A stretch of 64,000 bases of DNA from Cerasibacillus sp036516575 (GTDB lineage Bacteria; Bacillota; Bacilli; Bacillales; Amphibacillaceae). The stretch is taken from contig NZ_DATBTY010000040.1 of NCBI RefSeq assembly GCF_036516575.1, forward strand, positions 1-64,000, written 5' to 3'. Below are positions 26,027 to 35,450 of this stretch, one piece after another. Every line of letters begins with the position of its first letter. Within the stretch, counting starts at the first letter, position 1. The notes under the pieces were generated by a model, which saw only the letters and a program-made list of their open reading frames with translations, did not search any database and was not told the origin of the DNA. The translations under genes were made by a program, and so were the position numbers.

Positions 26027-27787
26027 ATGAGGAAAACAAAAATAGTATGTACGATTGGTCCAGCATCAGAGTCACCAGAAGTTTTAAGGCAGTTAATTGA
26101 AGCTGGAATGAATGTCGCTCGGTTGAATTTTTCCCATGGGAATTATGATGAACATACAGAGCGTATTAAAACCATTCGACAAGTAGCGAAAGAAACAGGT
26201 AAAACGGTGGCTATTCTTTTAGATACAAAGGGACCAGAGATTCGTACAGGAACGTTTAAAAATGGTCAAGCTCATATCAATCAAAATGATGTCGTCGCCA
26301 TTACAATGGAAGATGTTGTTGGAACGAATGACCGTTTTTCTGTATCGTATAAAGGGCTAATTAATGATGTGGAAATAGGCGCGAAAATACTACTTGATGA
26401 TGGCCTAATTGAGTTAGAAGTTATTGACATTGACTATAAGCAGAAAAGCATTCAAACAAAAGCACTTAATTCTGGTATCGTTAAAGACCATAAAGGAGTC
26501 AATATACCAAATATATCTGTCAATCTTCCTGGTATTACAGAAAAAGATGCCAATGATATTCGTTTTGGTATTGAACATGATATTGATTTTATAGCGGCAT
26601 CATTTGTCCGTCGCCCATCAGACATATTAGAGATTCGTGAACTATTAGAGAAACATGATGCCAGCCATATCCAACTCATACCGAAGATCGAAAACCAAGA
26701 AGGTGTTGATCGGATTGAGAGTATTTTAGAAATCAGTGATGGTTTAATGGTTGCACGAGGGGATCTTGGTGTAGAAATTCCGGCAGAAGATGTTCCGCTA
26801 GTTCAAAAGCAACTTATTCAAAAATGTAATTTAAGTGGAAAACCAGTCATTATTGCGACACAAATGCTTGACTCGATGGAAAGAAACCCACGACCAACCC
26901 GTGCGGAAGCGTCTGATGTTGCGAATGCCATTTTTGATGGGACAGATGCGATTATGCTTTCAGGAGAAACAGCGGCAGGGAAATATCCTGTTGAAGCAGT
27001 ACAAACAATGGCAAATATCGCATTAAAAGCAGAAACTGCTCTTAACTATCAACGTATTTTGAAGTCTCGCTCAGAATCGATTGATATGACCATTACTGAA
27101 GCGATAAGCCAGTCTGTTACACATACAGCTATGAATTTAGACGTCGGCGCGATCATCACACCAACAGAGAGTGGTTTTACAGCGCGCACGATTTCGAAAT
27201 ATCGCCCGAAGGCACCGATTATTGCTGTGACACCGTCAGAACGTGTTAACCGCCAATTATCACTTGTGTGGGGTGTCCATTCTATCGTTGGCCCGAATGC
27301 TACAACAACAGATGATATGTTAGAATTAGCCGTTGAATCAGCTTTAAGTACAAATTTATGTAAACCAGGTAGTCGTGTCATTATTACAGCTGGTGTTCCT
27401 GTAGGAGAAAGCGGTACGACGAATTTATTAAAAGTCCATATTATTGGTGACGTTATTGCAAAAGGTCAAGGGATTGGCAAACATAGTGCCTATGGATCGG
27501 CTACTGTTGTAAAAACGGCAGAAGAGGCCATTGAAAAAGTTCAGTCGGGAGATATATTAATCACGTATGGCACTGATAAAGAAATGATGCCAGCTATTCG
27601 TAGAGCAGCAGGTATAATAACTGAAACGGGTGGACTAACATCACATGCTGCCATTGTCGGTTTAGAAATGGGTGTTCCTGTCGTTGTCGGTGTTTCCAAT
27701 GCGTGCCAGTTAATTAAAGATGGACAGGAAATAACGATTGATGGAACGAAAGGCGATATTTATTTAGGTCATGCAAGTGTATTATAA
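26027..27787 (+). CDS. pyk: Pyruvate kinase with C-terminal PEP-utiliser domain
   Basis: 586 residues, the Bacillus-type long form. The barrel shows RKTKIVCTIGPAS, NVARLNFSHG, IPKIENQEGV and the pyruvate kinase signature MVARGDLGVEIP. The C-terminal extra domain (about 480-586) ends with TSHAAIVGLEMGVPVVVG, the PEP-utilising mobile domain including its conserved Thr-Ser-His. It lies 37 bases after pfkA with its own ACAGGAGG site, so the irreversible lower and upper steps of glycolysis are co-expressed. Confidence 0.96.
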   Translation: MRKTKIVCTIGPASESPEVLRQLIEAGMNVARLNFSHGNYDEHTERIKTIRQVAKETGKTVAILLDTKGPEIRTGTFKNGQAHINQNDVVAITMEDVVGTNDRFSVSYKGLINDVEIGAKILLDDGLIELEVIDIDYKQKSIQTKALNSGIVKDHKGVNIPNISVNLPGITEKDANDIRFGIEHDIDFIAASFVRRPSDILEIRELLEKHDASHIQLIPKIENQEGVDRIESILEISDGLMVARGDLGVEIPAEDVPLVQKQLIQKCNLSGKPVIIATQMLDSMERNPRPTRAEASDVANAIFDGTDAIMLSGETAAGKYPVEAVQTMANIALKAETALNYQRILKSRSESIDMTITEAISQSVTHTAMNLDVGAIITPTESGFTARTISKYRPKAPIIAVTPSERVNRQLSLVWGVHSIVGPNATTTDDMLELAVESALSTNLCKPGSRVIITAGVPVGESGTTNLLKVHIIGDVIAKGQGIGKHSAYGSATVVKTAEEAIEKVQSGDILITYGTDKEMMPAIRRAAGIITETGGLTSHAAIVGLEMGVPVVVGVSNACQLIKDGQEITIDGTKGDIYLGHASVL

Positions 27788-27813
27788 ACACTTCAAGAAC
27801 GAGGTGATAACGG

Positions 27814-28203
27814 ATGCGATTCATTTGGCTTGTGCTTCTCATTATTTCAGCACTTGAGATCGGTATATTTATATGGGTAGGTGGTATGATTGGCCCGTGG
27901 TGGGTCGTCCTACTTATTATATTAACTGGGATTCTTGGCATTACAATGGCAAAAAAACAAGGGATTGATACGTTGAGGCGTGCTCAAGCATCAATCCATT
28001 ACGGTCAAATGCCAAGTGAAGAAATCTTTGATGGTATCTGCATTATTATTGGTGCCGCGTTTCTTGTCACACCTGGTTTTGTTACGGATATTTCCGGATT
28101 CATTCTCGTCTTACCAGTGACACGTAATCTGTTTAAAAAACAATTAAAGAAAATTTTAAAGAAAATGATTGACAATAACACCATTTTTTTTCGCCGTTCG
28201 TAA
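27814..28203 (+). CDS. fxsA: FxsA-family membrane protein
   Basis: 129 residues with about four hydrophobic segments (3-20, 27-48, 75-92, 93-110) and a basic C-terminus. FxsA (YtzA in B. subtilis) is a membrane protein whose E. coli homologue relieves F-plasmid exclusion of phage T7; its host role is unknown. It follows pyk by 26 bases. Its stop codon directly abuts the stop of the convergent ytvI, leaving no intergenic terminator. Confidence 0.88.
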   Translation: MRFIWLVLLIISALEIGIFIWVGGMIGPWWVVLLIILTGILGITMAKKQGIDTLRRAQASIHYGQMPSEEIFDGICIIIGAAFLVTPGFVTDISGFILVLPVTRNLFKKQLKKILKKMIDNNTIFFRRS

Positions 28204-29313
28204 TTAGGCACCTTTAATAAAGCGCCAAATGATGAGAAATAGCCCACTTTCTTTACAAACGACAAAAATGATGAGAATAAGTGGTGTTAACAGCAAACCG
28301 TTCGCCCCCCAAAGCTGAAACATAAAAAACAATAAAAACAATGTAAACAAAGGATGGACACCGATTTTATCAGACATGATTTTAGGCTCTAATAATTGGC
28401 GTGATATGACTGTAATGGCGTAGATTATGGCAATCCCAATTGTTAAAGGAAAGTTTCCAATAAAAAACAAATAGAGTATCCACGGAATGAAAATAATCCC
28501 AGTTCCAACTAATGGGAGTAAGTCCGTCAAAACAGCCAAAAGTGTGATCGTTAATGCATGGTCTACCTGTAACAATATTAAACCGACTAAAATAATACTT
28601 GTAGATATGCTGAGAAGGAGTATTTGCGCTTTCACATATCCTAATAATACATCTTTAAAATGCTTCATAAATAATAAACGGAAATTGTTTAAACGGACTG
28701 GTACAAGTCGTGCCAGTCTGGTTTTTAATCGTTCCCAGTCCTTTATCATAAAGAAAGAGGATAATAAAATAAATATAAAAACGATTAATGATGTTGGAAA
28801 AAAAACTAATATTCTTGGGACTTTTCTTAAAAAGGCTTGAATAAATGTAGCGCCTGATTCAGCGGTATATTGGGCAATTTGTTGTATCTGTTCTTCTAAC
28901 ACGATCTGTGTCTGAGGTGGCATTGTTTGTAGTAAAAGAAATATTTTATGATAAAAGGGGATAAGATAATCCTGAAATAATTGTTCTGTTGTTAAAATGA
29001 ATTGTCGAAAATAATGGGGGGCGATGTCGGCTAGGTAAATAAACCCACGCATTAATTCTGATAAAAATAGAAATCCCCCAGCAATAAACACCATGCCACT
29101 TGTTAGAAGAAAGATAAGTGTAGCTAATAAGCGCGACATATGCAAACGCCGCTCAAAGAATGTTAAAAAAGGCTGAGCAAAGGCCGAAATTAATAAAGCA
29201 ATAAGGAATGGATACGTATAATAAAAGATCCATTTAATCATTATAAAACATAAAACAAACAAACTTATTACAATTACCCCGCGAATGAGTTGGAATAATA
29301 ATTGCCTATTCAT
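28204..29313 (-). CDS. ytvI: YtvI, AI-2E-transporter-family membrane protein
   Basis: 369 residues with about eight membrane segments: two N-terminal, an amphipathic middle region (about 75-160), then further helices including LVGTGIIFIPWILYLFFIG. It belongs to the AI-2E/PerM family. In B. subtilis, YtvI is named a sporulation integral membrane protein. It occupies the same place between fxsA and citZ as in B. subtilis. No family function can be assigned more precisely. Confidence 0.87.
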   Translation of the reverse strand: MNRQLLFQLIRGVIVISLFVLCFIMIKWIFYYTYPFLIALLISAFAQPFLTFFERRLHMSRLLATLIFLLTSGMVFIAGGFLFLSELMRGFIYLADIAPHYFRQFILTTEQLFQDYLIPFYHKIFLLLQTMPPQTQIVLEEQIQQIAQYTAESGATFIQAFLRKVPRILVFFPTSLIVFIFILLSSFFMIKDWERLKTRLARLVPVRLNNFRLLFMKHFKDVLLGYVKAQILLLSISTSIILVGLILLQVDHALTITLLAVLTDLLPLVGTGIIFIPWILYLFFIGNFPLTIGIAIIYAITVISRQLLEPKIMSDKIGVHPLFTLFLLFFMFQLWGANGLLLTPLILIIFVVCKESGLFLIIWRFIKGA

Positions 29314-29421
29314 TTAATGACCCCATTTATATGGAAGAAGTATTTATTAACAAACTATGAATGTTAGAAATCAATTAGACTAGCTATCCAATTTTTTAGT
29401 CATTTCTAAAAAAAGGACATA

Positions 29422-29437
29422 AAATAAACGCTTTCAA
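29422..29437. promoter_or_regulatory. Possible cre site before citZ
   Basis: The half-site AACGCTTTCA matches the right half of the CcpA consensus; the left TG is replaced by AA. It abuts the -35 box of the citZ promoter. CcpA repression of citZ is established in B. subtilis. Confidence 0.45.
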
Positions 29438-29466
29438 TTCACTTTGTCATCAATTTGTCCTATAAT
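29438..29466 (+). promoter_or_regulatory. citZ promoter
   Basis: TTCACT (29438-29443), 17-bp spacer, TATAAT (29461-29466). The resulting leader of about 100 bases carries the hairpin at 29479-29500. Confidence 0.6.
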
Positions 29467-29478
29467 GTTAAATGGGGG

Positions 29479-29500
29479 CGACGATATCATTATATTGTCG
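29479..29500 (+). other. Hairpin in the citZ leader
   Basis: CGACGATAT (29479-29487) pairs with ATATTGTCG (29492-29500) with one G-U pair and a 4-base loop, starting near the 5' end of the predicted transcript. It may stabilise the message. Confidence 0.45.
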
Positions 29501-29575
29501 AAAAATATACGTGGGTAATCGTAGTTTGTTTTTCAATAATTACGAGTAAACCATAAAAAGGAGAGGGATAGTATT

Positions 29576-30694
29576 ATGACAGCAACAAAAGGTCTAGAAG
29601 GGGTTGTAGCAGCCCAGTCATCAATCAGTTCGATTATTGATGATCAACTCACATACGTTGGCTATACCATTGATGATTTGGCCGAAAATGCGAGCTTTGA
29701 AGAAGTTATTTATCTTTTATGGAATAAACAACTTCCAACAGAAGCTCAATTAGATGCCTTGAAGAAAGAACTAGATGAAAACATGGTACTTCCAGAGGGT
29801 GTTATTGAACACTTACGTTCATATGATCTATCATCTGTTCATCCAATGGCAGCATTAAGAAGTGCTGTATCAGTTCTTGGTCTTTACGATGCAGAAGCAG
29901 ACGTTATGGATGATGAAGCAAATAAACGTAAAGCAGTACGAATCCAGGCAAGGATTGCTTCTGTAGTTGCAGCATTCGCTCGTATTCGTAAAGGACAAGA
30001 CCCGGTACAACCGAAAAAAGGTTTAAGCTTTGCGGCAAACTTTTTATACATGTTGAATGGCAAAGACCCGGAACCTATTGAGGAAGAGGCGTTCAACAAA
30101 GCACTTGTATTACATGCAGATCATGAATTAAATGCATCCACTTTTACAGCAAGAGTATGTGTAGCAACATTATCTGATATGTACTCTGGCATAACTGCAG
30201 CAATCTCTGCGTTAAAAGGCCCACTTCACGGGGGAGCTAACGAACAAGTGATGAAAATGTTAACTGAGATTGGCGAAGAAGAAAACGCTATCCCATACGT
30301 GAAGAAAGCGCTTGATAATAAAGAAAAGATTATGGGAATGGGGCATCGTGTTTACAAAACAGGTGACCCACGTGCGAAACATCTCCAAAAAATGTCTAAA
30401 CAATTAACAGACTTAATTGGTGAACCAAAGTGGTACAATATGTCTGTTAAAATTGAAGAATATATTAAAAAGGAAAAAGGGTTACCTGCAAACGTGGACT
30501 TTTATTCAGCGTCTGTCTATCATTCTTTAGGCATCGATCACGACATATTCACACCAATCTTTGCCGTAAGTCGTGTGTCAGGTTGGATTGCCCATATTCT
30601 TGAGCAATACGAAAATAACCGACTCATCCGTCCACGTGCGGAATATGTTGGCCCACAAAAACAGACATACGTTCCAATTGAAAAGCGTGGCTAA
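29576..30694 (+). CDS. citZ: Citrate synthase CitZ
   Basis: 372 residues, the short Gram-positive type. The active-site motifs are LHGGANEQVMKML, GMGHRVYKTGDPR and VDFYSASVYHSLGI, which hold the two His and the Asp of catalysis. It condenses acetyl-CoA with oxaloacetate as the entry to the TCA cycle. The ribosome site AGGAGAGGG precedes ATG 29576. Order citZ-icd-mdh is as in B. subtilis, but a hairpin and a possible promoter lie before icd. Confidence 0.96.
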   Translation: MTATKGLEGVVAAQSSISSIIDDQLTYVGYTIDDLAENASFEEVIYLLWNKQLPTEAQLDALKKELDENMVLPEGVIEHLRSYDLSSVHPMAALRSAVSVLGLYDAEADVMDDEANKRKAVRIQARIASVVAAFARIRKGQDPVQPKKGLSFAANFLYMLNGKDPEPIEEEAFNKALVLHADHELNASTFTARVCVATLSDMYSGITAAISALKGPLHGGANEQVMKMLTEIGEEENAIPYVKKALDNKEKIMGMGHRVYKTGDPRAKHLQKMSKQLTDLIGEPKWYNMSVKIEEYIKKEKGLPANVDFYSASVYHSLGIDHDIFTPIFAVSRVSGWIAHILEQYENNRLIRPRAEYVGPQKQTYVPIEKRG

Positions 30695-30701
30695 GTAACT
30701 T

Positions 30702-30726
30702 GAATAGCCGGAAGTTCCGGCTATTC
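30702..30726 (+). terminator. Hairpin between citZ and icd
   Basis: GAATAGCCGG (30702-30711) pairs with CCGGCTATTC (30717-30726), 5-base loop. No T-tract follows, so it may only partly terminate transcription or protect the citZ message from 3' decay. Confidence 0.6.
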
Positions 30727-30748
30727 GTTACAGATACACAAAAATCGT

Positions 30749-30778
30749 TTGCACAAGCATGAAGAATGATAATATGCT
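30749..30778 (+). promoter_or_regulatory. Possible icd promoter
   Basis: TTGCAC (30749-30754), 18-bp spacer, TATGCT (30773-30778). It is a moderate match placed after the citZ hairpin. Confidence 0.4.
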
Positions 30779-30817
30779 AGAATATATATTGGTAAAATAT
30801 GACTAGGAGGATACATA

Positions 30818-32092
30818 ATGACACAAAAAGGCGAAAAAATTACTGTTCAAAATGGAAAGCTAAACGTGCCAGATCATCCTATTATTCCATTTATCGAAGG
30901 AGATGGAACTGGACCCGATATCTGGGCTGCAGCAAGTAAAGTACTAGAAGCTGCTGTAGAAAAAGCATATGATGGCAAAAAAGGCATCGTCTGGAAAGAA
31001 GTTTATGCTGGAGAGAAAGCATTTAACAAAACAGGAGAATGGCTTCCAAAAGAAACATTGGAGCAAATTGACGAATACTTAATTGCAATTAAAGGACCTT
31101 TAACAACACCAATTGGTGGCGGCTTCCGCTCTTTAAACGTTGCTTTACGCCAAGAACTTGATTTATATAATTGTTTGCGTCCTGTGCGTTATTATGACGG
31201 TGTTCCTTCACCAGTTAAGAATCCACAAGACGTAGATATGGTTATCTTCCGTGAAAATACAGAAGATATCTATGCGGGTATCGAGTGGAAAAAAGGAACA
31301 GATGACGTTAAAAAAGTGATTGATTTCTTACAAAAAGAAATGGGTGTTACAAATATTCGTTTTCCAGAAACATCTGGAATTGGTATTAAACCTGTTTCTG
31401 AAGAGGGAACAAAACGTCTCGTACGTGCTGCGATTCAGTATGCAATTGACGAAGGACGTAAAAACGTTACCCTTGTACACAAAGGTAATATTATGAAATT
31501 TACAGAAGGTGCATTCAAAGAGTGGGGCTATGAGGTTGCCGAAGAAGAGTTTGGCGATAAAGTCTTCACTTGGGCCGAGTATGATCGCATTGCTGAAAAA
31601 GACGGTAAGGACGCAGCTAATAAAGCACAAGACGAAGCAGAAGCAGCTGGAAAGATTATTGTCAAAGATGCGATTGCTGATATCTTCTTACAACAAATCT
31701 TAACTCGTCCGAAAGAATTTGATGTTGTTGCAACAATGAACTTAAACGGAGACTACATTTCCGATGCCCTTGCTGCACAAGTTGGTGGAATCGGGATTGC
31801 TCCAGGAGCAAATATCAACTATGATACAGGTCATGCAATTTTTGAAGCGACACACGGAACTGCACCAAAATATGCTGGTCTAGACAAGGTGAATCCATCA
31901 TCTGTTATCCTTTCAGGTGTATTAATGCTTGAACATCTAGGCTGGAAAGAAGCAGCTGATTTAATTAATAAAGCAATGGATAAAACAATTGCTTCTAAAG
32001 TTGTCACATACGACTTCGCTCGCCTAATGGACGGCGCAAAAGAAGTGAAATGCTCTGAGTTTGGTGATGAATTAATTAAGAATATGGACTAA
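30818..32092 (+). CDS. icd: NADP-dependent isocitrate dehydrogenase
   Basis: 424 residues. The substrate loop GGGFRSLNVALRQ includes the Ser that is phosphorylated in E. coli. The metal-binding aspartates and coenzyme site are near ANINYDTGHAIFEATHGTAP. It oxidatively decarboxylates isocitrate to 2-oxoglutarate. The ribosome site TAGGAGGATACAT precedes ATG 30818. It is followed after 22 bases by mdh. Confidence 0.96.
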   Translation: MTQKGEKITVQNGKLNVPDHPIIPFIEGDGTGPDIWAAASKVLEAAVEKAYDGKKGIVWKEVYAGEKAFNKTGEWLPKETLEQIDEYLIAIKGPLTTPIGGGFRSLNVALRQELDLYNCLRPVRYYDGVPSPVKNPQDVDMVIFRENTEDIYAGIEWKKGTDDVKKVIDFLQKEMGVTNIRFPETSGIGIKPVSEEGTKRLVRAAIQYAIDEGRKNVTLVHKGNIMKFTEGAFKEWGYEVAEEEFGDKVFTWAEYDRIAEKDGKDAANKAQDEAEAAGKIIVKDAIADIFLQQILTRPKEFDVVATMNLNGDYISDALAAQVGGIGIAPGANINYDTGHAIFEATHGTAPKYAGLDKVNPSSVILSGVLMLEHLGWKEAADLINKAMDKTIASKVVTYDFARLMDGAKEVKCSEFGDELIKNMD

Positions 32093-32114
32093 TCCAATTA
32101 TTAGGGGGATCACC

Positions 32115-33053
32115 GTGAGTATTAAACGTAATAAAGTTTCTGTCATTGGTTCAGGATTTACAGGTGCAACAACTGCACTCATGTTAGCCCAGAAAGAATT
32201 AGCAGACATTGTCCTCGTTGATATACCTAACATGGAAAAGCCTACAAAAGGAAAAGCGCTTGATATGTTAGAGGCAAGCCCTGTTCTAGGATTTGATGCA
32301 AATATCATCGGGACAGCAAATTACGAAGATACGAAAGACTCTGATTTAGTTATTATCACTGCAGGTATACCACGTAAACCAGGTATGACGCGTGATGATT
32401 TAGTGAATACAAATGCTAAAATCCTAAAGTCTGTTACACAGGAAGTTGTGAAATATTCACCAAACTGTTATATCATCGTTCTGACAAATCCAGTTGATGC
32501 GATGACATATACAGTATATAAAGAGTCTGGTTTTCCTAAAGAGCGTGTTATGGGGCAATCTGGTGTTCTTGACACGGCACGTTTCCGTACATTCATTGCA
32601 CAAGAACTTAACCTTTCTGTAAAAGACATTACAGGATTCGTACTCGGTGGCCACGGTGATGACATGGTACCACTCATACGTTATTCTTACGCGGGTGGTA
32701 TTCCGTTAGAAAAACTTATTTCTCAAGACCGTTTAGATGCTATTGTTGAACGTACACGTAAAGGTGGCGGGGAAATCGTTGAGCTTTTAGGAACTGGCAG
32801 TGCTTATTATGCTCCTGCTGCATCATTGGTAGAGATGGCTGAAGCAATTCTTAAAGACCAACGCCGTGTATTACCAGCGATTGCATATCTTGAAGGTGAG
32901 TACGGTTATTCCGATCTTTATTTAGGTGTTCCAACTGTACTAGGTGGGAACGGAATTGAAGAAATTATTGAACTTGACTTAACAGATGAGGAAAAAGCAG
33001 CACTTGATAAATCAGCCGATTCTGTGAAGAAAGTGATGGATATAATAAAATAA
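32115..33053 (+). CDS. mdh: Malate dehydrogenase
   Basis: 312 residues, LDH-like MDH. The NAD site is SGFTGATTA with Asp at the end of beta-2 (VLVDIP). The substrate loop GIPRKPGMTRDDLVNTN carries the arginines that select oxaloacetate/malate rather than lactate. The catalytic His is in GGHGDDMVPL. The start is GTG at 32115 after TTAGGGGGATC. It completes the citZ-icd-mdh cluster and ends in a long hairpin terminator. Confidence 0.96.
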   Translation: MSIKRNKVSVIGSGFTGATTALMLAQKELADIVLVDIPNMEKPTKGKALDMLEASPVLGFDANIIGTANYEDTKDSDLVIITAGIPRKPGMTRDDLVNTNAKILKSVTQEVVKYSPNCYIIVLTNPVDAMTYTVYKESGFPKERVMGQSGVLDTARFRTFIAQELNLSVKDITGFVLGGHGDDMVPLIRYSYAGGIPLEKLISQDRLDAIVERTRKGGGEIVELLGTGSAYYAPAASLVEMAEAILKDQRRVLPAIAYLEGEYGYSDLYLGVPTVLGGNGIEEIIELDLTDEEKAALDKSADSVKKVMDIIK

Positions 33054-33062
33054 AAAGTTAAA

Positions 33063-33105
33063 AAAGCTTCTTACTGTCAGTGTGACAGTAAGAAGCTTTA
33101 TTTTA
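33063..33105 (+). terminator. mdh terminator
   Basis: A perfect 17-bp stem (33063-33079 with 33083-33099) and a 3-base loop, followed by ATTTTA. It separates the TCA genes from phoPR. Confidence 0.9.
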
Positions 33106-33124
33106 TGTGAAAAGACATGGTAAT

Positions 33125-33141
33125 TGTAAATTAAATGTAAA
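33125..33141 (-). promoter_or_regulatory. Candidate PhoP-binding direct repeats
   Basis: On the minus strand, two TTTACA hexamers (33136-33141 and 33125-33130) are 11 bases apart, start to start, the spacing of B. subtilis PhoP boxes. B. subtilis phoPR is autoregulated. Only two of the usual four repeats are clear. Confidence 0.4.
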
Positions 33142-33270
33142 AATTTATCAACAATTTCACACATCAGTTTATTTTGATAAGAAACATATGTTATATATGT
33201 ATATGACATGATATGATATATATACTACAAGATATTGGGCATAATGTTCAATGTTAAGGAGCTTGTTAAA

Positions 33271-33969
33271 GTGGATAAAAAAATACTTATTGTAGATGAT
33301 GAACAATCAATTGTTACGTTATTAACGTATAATTTAGAAAAGGCTGGTTTTAAAACAGATGCTGCTTTTGATGGCATTGAAGCTGTCCGTATGGTAGAAA
33401 ATCATCATTATGATTTAATTATCCTTGATTTAATGTTACCGGGTATGGATGGGATGGAAGTATGTAAACATCTCAGACAGCAAAAAATAGAAACACCCAT
33501 TTTAATGTTAACAGCAAAAGATGATGAAATTGATAAAATATTAGGGCTTGAATTAGGAGCCGATGATTATTTAACGAAACCTTTCAGTCCTAAAGAAGTT
33601 GTTGCACGTATCAAAGCCATTTTACGTCGTGCCAATCGTCAAACAAGTTCTGAGACATTTACAACCATTAAAATAGGGGATTTGGTCATTTATCCAGAAC
33701 GCTATGAAGTTGAAAAGAACAATCATTTAATAAGCTTTACTCGAAAGGAATTTGAGCTATTGCATTATTTAGCAACAAATGTAGAAAAAGTATTATCCCG
33801 TGATCAATTATTAAGTGCTGTCTGGAACTATGATTTTGTAGGCGATACCCGAATCGTCGATGTTCATATTAGTCATTTACGAGACAAAATAGAAACTGAT
33901 ACAAAGAGACCCGAATACATTAAAACTGTGCGTGGAATTGGGTACAAGTTGGAGGCACCTTTAAAATGA
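33271..33969 (+). CDS. phoP: Phosphate response regulator PhoP
   Basis: 232 residues, OmpR family. The receiver domain (1-120) has the acidic pocket VDDEQS, the phospho-acceptor in LDLMLPG and Lys in TKPFSPKEV. The winged-helix domain (about 135-230) has ISFTRKEFELLHYLATN and the ending VRGIGYKLE. The start is GTG at 33271, 9 bases after AAGGAG, giving MDKKILIVDDEQS as in B. subtilis; the longer TTG frame has no ribosome site. It overlaps phoR by ATGA. Confidence 0.95.
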   Translation: MDKKILIVDDEQSIVTLLTYNLEKAGFKTDAAFDGIEAVRMVENHHYDLIILDLMLPGMDGMEVCKHLRQQKIETPILMLTAKDDEIDKILGLELGADDYLTKPFSPKEVVARIKAILRRANRQTSSETFTTIKIGDLVIYPERYEVEKNNHLISFTRKEFELLHYLATNVEKVLSRDQLLSAVWNYDFVGDTRIVDVHISHLRDKIETDTKRPEYIKTVRGIGYKLEAPLK

Positions 33970-35348
33970 ATGAGTCTTTTTCTAAACTGAAATTTGCATA
34001 TGCTTTTGCTATCTTGATTATAATGGCGATAGTAGGAGCTGTATTAAGCTTAATTGTCGAAGATTATATTATTCTTATTTCAGTTCTAGGTATATTATAT
34101 ATTTTGTTATTGATCATCTTATTAAACGCGTTTCATAAATATATTAAACCAATTCAAGTCGCCTCTAAGACGATGGGAGAATTATTAAAAGGAAATTATC
34201 GAGCACGTGTCCATCATCCGTTCAATGGCAGTATCGGTGACTTAAGTCGGCAAATTAATGAATTGGCTCGTAATTTAAGTGAACTTTCCATTAATGAACA
34301 GATGCAAGCAGATCAACTTAAAACAGTCATTGACAATACAGAAAGTGGTCTCGTGTTGCTTGATGAGAAAGGTTATATTCATCTCGTTAACCGTAAATTT
34401 TTATCTATGTTTGGTGGTCAACAGCGTGATTATGTCGGCTATCTGTACTATGATGTGATGCGGCAAACAGCGATTCATCGTACCGTCCAAGAAACTTTCC
34501 TATACGAAAAGAACGTTAAGAAATCAATCACCCTTGATAAGGATACACGCCATATGTATATTGAAGTAGTAGGTGCTCCAATTTTTACTGAGCGCAAACT
34601 TCTTAAGGGAGCTGTATTAGCCTTTTATGATATTACCGATTTTAAAAACGTTGAAGTCATGCGTAAAGATTTTGTCGCTAATGTTTCACATGAATTAAAA
34701 ACGCCTATTACATCGATCACAGGTTTTGCTGAGACATTGCTTGATGAAGGTTTAAGTAATCCAGAAATTAATCGCCAATTTACAGAGATTATTTATAACG
34801 AAAGTAATCGACTTCAAGTTTTAATAAATGATTTGTTAACATTATCTAAATTAGAACAAGAGGGTTTCACCTTATCCTATTCAGATATCCATTTAATAAC
34901 GATTGTTAATGAAGTCCTGCCTGCGTTTAAACAAAAAATCGCGGAAAAGGATATTTCAGTTGATACGTCTATTTCTGATTCGATTCATTTTATAGCAGAT
35001 CAAGAAAAGTTAAAACAAATCTTGATAAATTTATTAGCTAATGCGATTAATTACACACCAGAACAAGGAAAAATCAAGATACAAGCAGTCGAAAGCGAAG
35101 ATGATGTCCATATTATGATTAGTGACACTGGTATAGGCATTCCGCAAGATGTGACCCCGCGGATATTTGAACGTTTCTTCCGGGTAGATAAGGCGAGAAG
35201 TCGAGATACAGGAGGAACAGGGCTAGGGCTTGCGATTGTCAAACATATCTCTGAACTTCATGGTGGACATGTGACTGTAGAAAGTGAACTGAATAAAGGA
35301 TCGACATTTACAGTTGTTTTACCGAAGAACTTAGATAAAGTGAAGTGA
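33966..35348 (+). CDS. phoR: Phosphate sensor kinase PhoR, without extracytoplasmic domain
   Basis: 460 residues, clearly shorter than B. subtilis PhoR. Two membrane helices (about 10-30 and 34-54) are separated by only a few residues, so the extracytoplasmic sensor domain is absent. A HAMP region (about 55-110), a PAS domain (about 115-225), HisKA with the phospho-His in NVSHELKTPITS (near 240) and HATPase_c with DTGIGIP and GGTGLGLAIV follow. It phosphorylates PhoP. Sensing must be intramembrane or cytoplasmic. The first stem arm of its terminator overlaps the stop codon. Confidence 0.93.
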   Translation: MNESFSKLKFAYAFAILIIMAIVGAVLSLIVEDYIILISVLGILYILLLIILLNAFHKYIKPIQVASKTMGELLKGNYRARVHHPFNGSIGDLSRQINELARNLSELSINEQMQADQLKTVIDNTESGLVLLDEKGYIHLVNRKFLSMFGGQQRDYVGYLYYDVMRQTAIHRTVQETFLYEKNVKKSITLDKDTRHMYIEVVGAPIFTERKLLKGAVLAFYDITDFKNVEVMRKDFVANVSHELKTPITSITGFAETLLDEGLSNPEINRQFTEIIYNESNRLQVLINDLLTLSKLEQEGFTLSYSDIHLITIVNEVLPAFKQKIAEKDISVDTSISDSIHFIADQEKLKQILINLLANAINYTPEQGKIKIQAVESEDDVHIMISDTGIGIPQDVTPRIFERFFRVDKARSRDTGGTGLGLAIVKHISELHGGHVTVESELNKGSTFTVVLPKNLDKVK

Positions 35349-35379
35349 TCTAGCAGTGTAGATCACTTCACTATTTTTG
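35339..35379 (+). terminator. phoR terminator
   Basis: A 14-bp perfect stem (35339-35352 with 35359-35372), 6-base loop, followed by ATTTTTG. The left arm includes the phoR stop codon. Confidence 0.9.
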
Positions 35380-35450
35380 TATGTGTCATTTTCCCGTTCT
35401 CGTAAATCATGATAAACTAGATGAAGAAGTATTAACGAGGAGGAAAACAG

